Assembly (NCBI GenBank): GCA_028826165.1
Contig: JAPDFW010000073.1
Span: 62,001-126,000 of the forward strand
Direction of reading: 5' to 3'
Source of the DNA: Anaeramoeba ignava
Taxonomy: Eukaryota > Metamonada > Anaeramoebidae
DNA: 64,000 bases
Of this stretch, positions 57,244 through 64,000 are shown piece after piece. The translations under genes were made by a program, and so were the position numbers. Under the pieces are notes generated by a model. That model ran no database searches, was not told the DNA's origin, and saw nothing but the letters and a program-made list of their open reading frames with translations. Numbering within the stretch: the first letter of the stretch is position 1; every line of letters begins with the position of its first letter.

Positions 57244-60200
57244 ATGAATTCTAATCAAAATCAACCGTCTCCAATTATTGAAAATATTATTTCACAAACT
57301 CATGCTTTATTGTTATTCAAAATTTTTAAAGAAATTGATCAAATTTTTGTTGATCCAATTCAAGATCTTGCTAAAAAAAAATTCAATATTGCATTTATAA
57401 AATATCAATCTGTATCATAAAAATAATAAGAAATGAATTTTTCAAAAAAAAAATCAATTGTTTTTAATGATTAAGATCATTTTAAATGAATTTTTTTTTT
57501 TGAGAAAGAAAAAAAAGAATAATTTAATTTTTTTTAATTTTTTTTTCAATTTATTGGATAAAGATTGACAGTGGAATATCTGAAGCCCAATTAGAAAAAA
57601 CATTGAATATTCTCCAGAAGAAGATTGTTAATGCGTCTTCTAATTCATTTCATTTTGTTATAACAAAATTTATGCCAATTCTTGAAGTTGATCCTAATAG
57701 AATTTCCCAATCAAAAAAAATGAAACCGAAAGTTATTTTACCATCAACACAAGATGCAACTGAAACTATTGAGGTTTTTTGGATTAAAAAAAATATTGAA
57801 AATAATTAAAAACTTATTTAAAAATTATTATTTGCTTTTTTTTTTTTTAGGATAGAAAAGATAATACTTCTAAATATTTTATTTTAAATACTTTTTATCT
57901 TTGTCTTGAAAAAATTAAAGAAGAAAAAAGTGTTGATGAATATCAAGTTATTTCTCAAGAAATTATTGAATCAATTACTGATCATCTTGATTTAATTTAT
58001 TCTACTGGTTTGATAATAATTTAATTAAATATTTTAATTTAAATATTTAATATTCGATTTAATTTAAATATTCGATTTAATTTAATATTTGATTTAATTT
58101 AATATCTGATTTAATTTAAATATTTAAATATTTAAATAATTTATTTAATTTAATATTTGATTTAATTTAATATTTTAATATTTGATTTAATTTAATTTTA
58201 ATATTTGATTTAATTTAATATTTAAATATTTTAATATTTTAATTTAATATTTAATTTAATTAAATATTTTAATATTTAATATTTTAATAATTTAATATTT
58301 AAATATTTGATTTAATTAAATATTTTAATATTTTAAATATTTAATTTAATATCTGATTTAATTTAATAATTTAATTAAATATTTTAATATTCGATTTAAT
58401 TTAAATATTTAATATTTGATTTAATTTAAATATTTAATATTTTATTTAATTTAATAATTTTAATATTTGATTTAATTTAATATTTTAATTAAATATTTTA
58501 ATTATTCAAAATAAAGCCGTAAGATATATAGCAGGTCAATGCTTAGGCGGATTAACAGAATATGATGACCATTTCAAATTAATTTCTACTTTATTACTAG
58601 AAAAAGTTAAACCAACTTCAAAAAAAACAGAAAGAGTTGCAGTTACTTATGAAAAAGCTCTTAAATATTTAAAATACGGAATAGCAAATTCTGTTCAAGC
58701 AAATTTAACACTCATTTTCTTGAATAATTACGCCAAAAATTTAAGAAAAATCGAAAGAGGAGTTCATAGAAAAGAAGCATGCAAAACAATATCTCAAATA
58801 TTCCAAAAAATTTTCCCTAAAAAAAGTGATACAGAAGATGTTAAAAAGAAAAAGAAATTAATCTTAACAAATTTAAAAAGTGCATATGTAACTTTATTTG
58901 AAAATTTATTATCATCATTGGATCAATGCTACAAAACAGTATTAAAATGGAGCAAAAAAGCAAAACACATGGTGTTTTCTTATCAATGCTTGATTGAATT
59001 GCTTGATTTTCTTCAGTTTAAATTAATAAATGAGGATGAAAAAGAAAGAGCAAAAATACGTGATTTATTAGCAACAATTTCAAACAGTATGAAGAATAAT
59101 ACAAATTTAAGACTCCAATATTTGGAGCTTGCATACCAATTTTATCAGCATTTGTCAATAGAATTTATTGAGGTTGACAGCAAGAATTTCCAATTTATGA
59201 CAAAAACATTTTCTGTGTTTCTTCTTCCAAATATGACCAAAAAAATGTCTCAAATAAACCAACAAGAAGTAAATTTGATTGCTTCAATTATTGAGGAAAT
59301 GGGGAGCAAAAAATTGGATCTTACAATTGAAATCATTATGGAAATGATGAAGCATCTCGATTTGAGGTTGGATTACAAAATTGCATTGCTTAAAGGACTG
59401 GGAATGCTCACAGAAACACATTATGAAGATGTATCCAAAAAAAAGGAATTGTTTGGATTGGTCGCAAATTTTCTTCTGGAAACAAGAAAATATATCCATT
59501 TCACATTTTCCTTTGCAAAAGAAGAGGATGATGCAAATTATCTCAAAAATATTGGATATGCTCAGATCCAGATTAATGAGCAACTTGTTTCGGCTGCAAT
59601 GAGCACATTTCCCTGCGTGCTATCAACAAAAGATGATGAAAACATGAAAATCTCACGCAATTTAATTGAGCTCACTCTTCATGACAACCGTGAGATTTCA
59701 AACTTTGCAATTCTTGGATTGCAAAAAATGGTTTCCAAAGATGAAAATCAAAGCATCAATTTTTTCAACTTCATTTTCAAGTTTATCCTGGAAATTTTTG
59801 GGGATGTTGGATATTTTATTGATGTGAATAACAAAATCCAGGATAATTTCGCAACGTTTTTAAAGTTATCTCAAGTTATGAGCTTGATAATTGGATCCTT
59901 TCAAGAAAGTTTGAAAACAAACAAAAACATAATCCGCACAATAACTCTGGAAATATGGCAAGCGCTGAGAATTCAGTTTGAAGGATGCTGCATGCTGTGG
60001 TTGTCAATACCAGAGGTGTGGATTGGAATGGAAATATCCCGGTTAATGTCAACATTCCATAACCAAGAGTTTATTCAGTTTGAAAAATTATTGATTGAAA
60101 ACGAAAAAAAACATCGAAAAGAAAACGATCAAAAAATTGATTCAAATTTGGAAATATCTTTTTTAGCAGAAAAATGTGTCAATCAACTTGAAAACTTAAA

Positions 60201-63200
60201 TCGAGATCAACTCGTTGTTTTCATACACACAAACTATTTGGAGCATAAATTCGCGTTTAATTGGGCGTGGAATTTGCTTGCACACTATTTTATCAAAGCA
60301 AGAAATATTGATATTGTGTTTACAACTGTTGATCCTTATGCAGAAATTTTAAGACTTATTTGGAATCAATTTGTGTATTTGTGTGCAAGTGTATCGATTC
60401 CTGAAGAGGATATTCCGCATTTGGTTCTTGAAAACATTCCTCAAACACGCGAAACAGGACCAATTAAAGGAAGAAGAAAAACAAAAGTAAAATCAGAAGA
60501 AGATATGAATTCGATGTCAAAAGTAACGCGATCAGACACGATGGAAAGATCTCCACAAATTCACGATGGATCGAATCAAGGAGATCTTGAATCATTGCAA
60601 GATCGCGAGAAGAAAAGCTTTGATGGGAAGACAGAACTTGACTCACCAACACCCTTTATGGCAACAAAAACAGAACTTTTCAATCCAAAACATAATACAT
60701 TACTTTTGAAACATTTTTTCAATATTGCATACAGATTGGTGCGAACAGAGAAGGAAAACATTAGAACAGAGGCGATTAACTCACTGGTAAAAATGCAGTC
60801 TTCATCATTCGAAATATTCCTGTCAATTGTTGTTGATCATGAAAAACAAATGGGATTTGGAGATAATGAAAACAAATTGGAAGACTTTAAAATAATGGAA
60901 ATTCCGTTTTATTTAAAAAGTTATATTGTAACCCTGACAGCAAGATTCCTCACTCAGTGCCAAACAGAACTTTTTGGATCGTTGCCGAGATTGAATCGGC
61001 TGATAAATGAATTGATGTTGAAATGGATGGCAAGCGAGGAAATTGCGCAGATGGACAGCATTCATATGCATAATATCGAGCAAATAATGCAAATTGTTAG
61101 AGCCTATTTCGAGAAATTGCTTGAGTTCTCGCAACAGAAAATCGCGCGCAAAGAGGCGGATAATCTCGTTACTGCCGCTAATAGTGCGTGGATTGAGAAT
61201 CAGGAAAATATGACTGCATTGTTTTTATTTCTTCTTGAAATGTTGAGTGAATCAACACTGAAAAAAATAACAAATCAGGAAAAGAAAAAGCTGATTCTCG
61301 GCGACTCAATAAACACGCTGAGTATTTTGATGATGTTCTATCAATCTCATAACCAGGAAATGGAAAACAGATTGCTCATTGGATGTGCAAAAGTACTTTC
61401 AATGGGGAGCATGATTTATCCCGATGTAAAACGTGTTCTTGTCACATTTCTCCAGAATAATCCCGCCTATTTTGAGGCGTATTTTCGATACTCTTTTGAT
61501 TTAATGTGCGATGATGAGTTTTTGAAACTCAAGGCACTTTGTTTTTTTGAATCACTCGTAATCAATTTTACTTCTGATCCGATCAAATGGATCGAAAACG
61601 TTGGAATTCCAATTCACAAATTAATAGCATTAATTTTGATTCACGTGAATAATCCAGAGAAACCAGTAAGAAGCCTTGTTCATCATTTAATCATCAGTCT
61701 TTCTGAGCTAAAAACAGACGATAAAATTCATCCAGGAAAGGACAATCTCAACGCGCTTTCCGCAATAACACATCCAAATATGCATATCTATTGTAATCTT
61801 TCTTCTGGTTACTTTGATTCAGTATCAACAATATACTCCCAAATGACACCCCAAATTCTCATGGAAGTTGCGAAATTTTACAAGAAATTCAATTACGATA
61901 TGAAATACAAAGTTATGGAACTTTTGATATTTTGGACTCGCAACTACGCAGCTTTTCTCCAGACCAGCAATCACAGGCTGTTGTAGATATACTCAACGCT
62001 ATGCTCCTCATCAGTCGCGAATGCTATACACAGCACTCTTTATCCCATCTTGTTTCGCTTTTTTGGAACAGTTTGATCACCCCCAATCTCCGAACAACTT
62101 CCCAAAAAAATTCCGATTCCAAAAACATCTTAACAAAACAAGATATCATGCGATCCATTTTCGCATATCTACTGAAAATCATTTCATTGGCACTGACTAA
62201 GAAAATTGATAAAACTTTCCCACTTTCACTTACTAAAACAATTTGTGCAATTGTTTCGCGAGCAGATCCCAAATTCTCATTCGAATTTTTCACTTCCCAA
62301 TTGCTCAACTTTCCAGACTCGCCCACAGATCCGAATGAGTTCTATCAATTCATCCAGGATAAGCAAGTGGACGTACCAATATACCAACATTCCTCTATTC
62401 TTTTGCTTGACGACTTGATTTTCGAAAATGGAATTTTTGCTGTCAAATTTCTTCCCCTTTTACTCCAACACGCTTTTATCCAGAACCCAAACAACGAAAT
62501 CGGGAACAACATGCTTTACTACATGATACATTCTATTGTTGTGCGATATTCACAATCCGAGGAAACACGCAAGCATGCAGGAGAGTTTCTGGAGATGCTG
62601 ATGAAACCTCACAAAACAATGGAGTTGGTGCAACTTCCACAAGTACTTTATCAGACAAAAACCCAAGAGCAAGCGGATGACACAAACACAGATCAAGACG
62701 ATGATCGTGTGGATTGGGATCATATATACCAGATGGATGCAGATATGAAAATCAACTCACTGGAGTATACCGAACAAAATATCCAAATTATCCAAAAATT
62801 CGTTGAACTTTTCCAACCTTTTAAATCAAATTTCCAACAAAGATGGAGAAATACACTTCTTTCTTGGTCAGTTAAATCCGTTGACGAACGTTTAACAAAC
62901 AACTGTCTGACCGCGTTCTACATTCTTGTTGAAGATTTCAATGATTCCATGATTAAACAAATGGTTATTTTTGCTTTAGAATCACTTCAATACAACCGAC
63001 TCGAGGTCTTTTCAAACATCGCCAAGATTTTCGAGGATATGATCACTACAAAACACAACAAACTCTCGATCGAGTCTCTATCAAACATCGCCAGCTTAGC
63101 TTGTCTTTTACTCTTCTCAGAAACCTCCAAAATGTTTGCTTTGGGATTGAAATTACTTGATATTTTTTCGCGTCTTGAAAAAAATAATTCCAAGTTATAT

Positions 63201-64000
63201 CCCGCTATTTTCCTGAATGCCAAAAACCTCTTTCTAGACGATGAAAAGTCTGCACAGAAACAAAAGCTTCCTATTGATGCTCCTCTTATGCGCATTCTCT
63301 TCCGCGCGTTCACACAAGAATCCTTCTCAGAAACAGCAATGAATATTCTTGAATGTTTTTTGTTTTCTTGGGAATCCGTTCTTATTTCTTCAAACAACCG
63401 CTTATTCATTTCTTTCCTTCTCATTCTTGCTCTCAAATTCATGTCGGATGAAAAGGAATCTGTTGTTCTTAAAATGAAACAATTTTCTGAAACTTGCGGC
63501 AATTTACACAATAGTATTGCTAAAAAATTTGTTAATGTTTATTCATCATATGCTCATTTTTCAGACAATACTCAGAATTCACATCCTAATAATGAGTTTC
63601 TGAAAGAGTTTTTTGAGAAATTTGCCCAGAATTTCAACACAAATCTTGATTTTATTTTCATGGCTGTCAAATCATTATTGATTTTTACTCGTGAAAACAA
63701 TCACAAATTGAAAATTGTTTTAATGCAAATTGTTCCTCATTTATTGGCTTCATTTCGTGTTAATTGGACTCAACTTGAATATCAAGAACTTATTGACATT
63801 ATCCAAATCACTTCTCATTCTTCTTCTGTATTGCTTTCTCAAGAATCAGAAAATGCGTTTTCATTTATAATTTCTCGTGTTTCTGAAGATAAACAATTGA
63901 ATGGTTTGGATTTTATTTCTTTACCAATGCAAATTGATGAATTACGTCAGAAAAGTATTTCTGCAATGAAGGAAAAACCTGTTGATAAACAAATTGAACA
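57244..64000 (+). CDS. FRY: Furry/Tao3/Mor2-family HEAT-repeat scaffold, 3' partial
   Basis: Exons 57244-57411, 57564-57773, 57851-58007 and 58517 to beyond the window; over 2000 residues are visible. The protein is helical HEAT/ARM-like throughout, without catalytic motifs. The N-terminal part (LLLFKIFKEIDQIFVDPIQD, then AVRYIAGQCLGGLTEYDDHF) and the later FQQRWRNTLLSWSVKSVDER fit the layout of Furry proteins. These activate NDR/LATS kinases with Mob and organise cortex, morphogenesis and mitosis. One T appears missing at 61953-61956 (GCAGCTTTT before CTCC): adding it turns a premature stop into SPDQQSQAVVDILNAMLLIS and about 670 more open codons. Exon 4 is less AT-rich than its neighbours. 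Family assignment is by overall pattern. Confidence 0.7.
58008..58516 (+). repeat. repeat-filled intron 3 of the Furry-like gene
   Basis: Irregular TTTAATTTAATATTTGA units from GT at 58008 to ATAAAG at 58516. Splicing joins YST to AVRYIAGQC in frame. Confidence 0.85.

Overview
The window is a very AT-rich, intron-containing nuclear segment of a protist. Introns are GT-AG, the three standard stop codons are used (TAA, TGA, TAG), and multi-exon eukaryotic housekeeping genes are present (UTP21, POLA2, cytosolic HisRS, NAA10, eL28, a Furry-family scaffold, a Ras GTPase). A tandem cluster of RCC1 proteins with two degenerate BTB domains, full of Glu-Asn tracts, resembles the expanded RCC1/BTB families of the anaerobic metamonad amoeba Anaeramoeba. 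A TCATTTTT motif just upstream of most start codons resembles the initiator of the related parabasalids. The Anaeramoeba-like assignment is inference.

Layout, left to right. 0-5.8 kb: 3' part of a BAR-PH-PX-ankyrin gene, broken in the BAR/PH part. 5.9-14.8 kb: four RCC1-BTB paralogues, with a type II membrane GT61-like glycosyltransferase between copies 2 and 3; copy 1 carries frameshifts and copy 3 lacks its BTB half. 15.4-18.2 kb (minus strand): a broken Myb/SANT-like gene and a broken zinc-knuckle, transposase-like gene. 18.2-20.0 kb: two tandem satellites. 20.1-21.7 kb: BTB-BACK-TLDc gene. 22.9-23.2 kb: relic of an RCC1-BTB gene. 23.3-24.7 kb (minus): GPR1/FUN34/YaaH-type transporter. 24.8-28.0 kb: NAA10. 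28.3-32.4 kb: CCCH zinc finger plus anticodon-binding-like protein. 32.9-35.4 kb: Ras GTPase. 35.5-42.3 kb (minus): UTP21, with a TA-flanked terminal-inverted-repeat element inside its 3.7 kb intron. 42.4-45.0 kb: POLA2, divergent from UTP21. 45.1-49.6 kb: HisRS fused to an ammonia-lyase-like N-terminus that lacks the catalytic triad. 49.7-51.5 kb: 12-copy 160-bp satellite. 51.8-53.0 kb: eL28 with an acidic repeat tail. 53.9-57.1 kb (minus): CCDC186-like coiled-coil protein. 57.2-64.0 kb: Furry-family scaffold, open at the right edge.

Two features dominate. Nearly every long intron or gene gap is filled by its own simple or short tandem repeat, which accounts for much of the DNA. Several otherwise well conserved genes, including HisRS and Furry, contain single-base frameshifts, mostly in or beside A/T runs. 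These look more like consensus errors than decay, although the BAR-PH gene and the 22.9 kb relic also carry real-looking in-frame stops.

The genes do not form one pathway. They are mixed housekeeping functions (ribosome biogenesis, replication priming, translation, N-terminal acetylation) beside lineage-expanded signalling families. The strongest candidate for something undescribed is the 2.16 kb element in the UTP21 intron: 26-bp perfect inverted ends, a TA duplication, oriented subterminal motifs and a roughly 1 kb internal array of 10-bp repeats.
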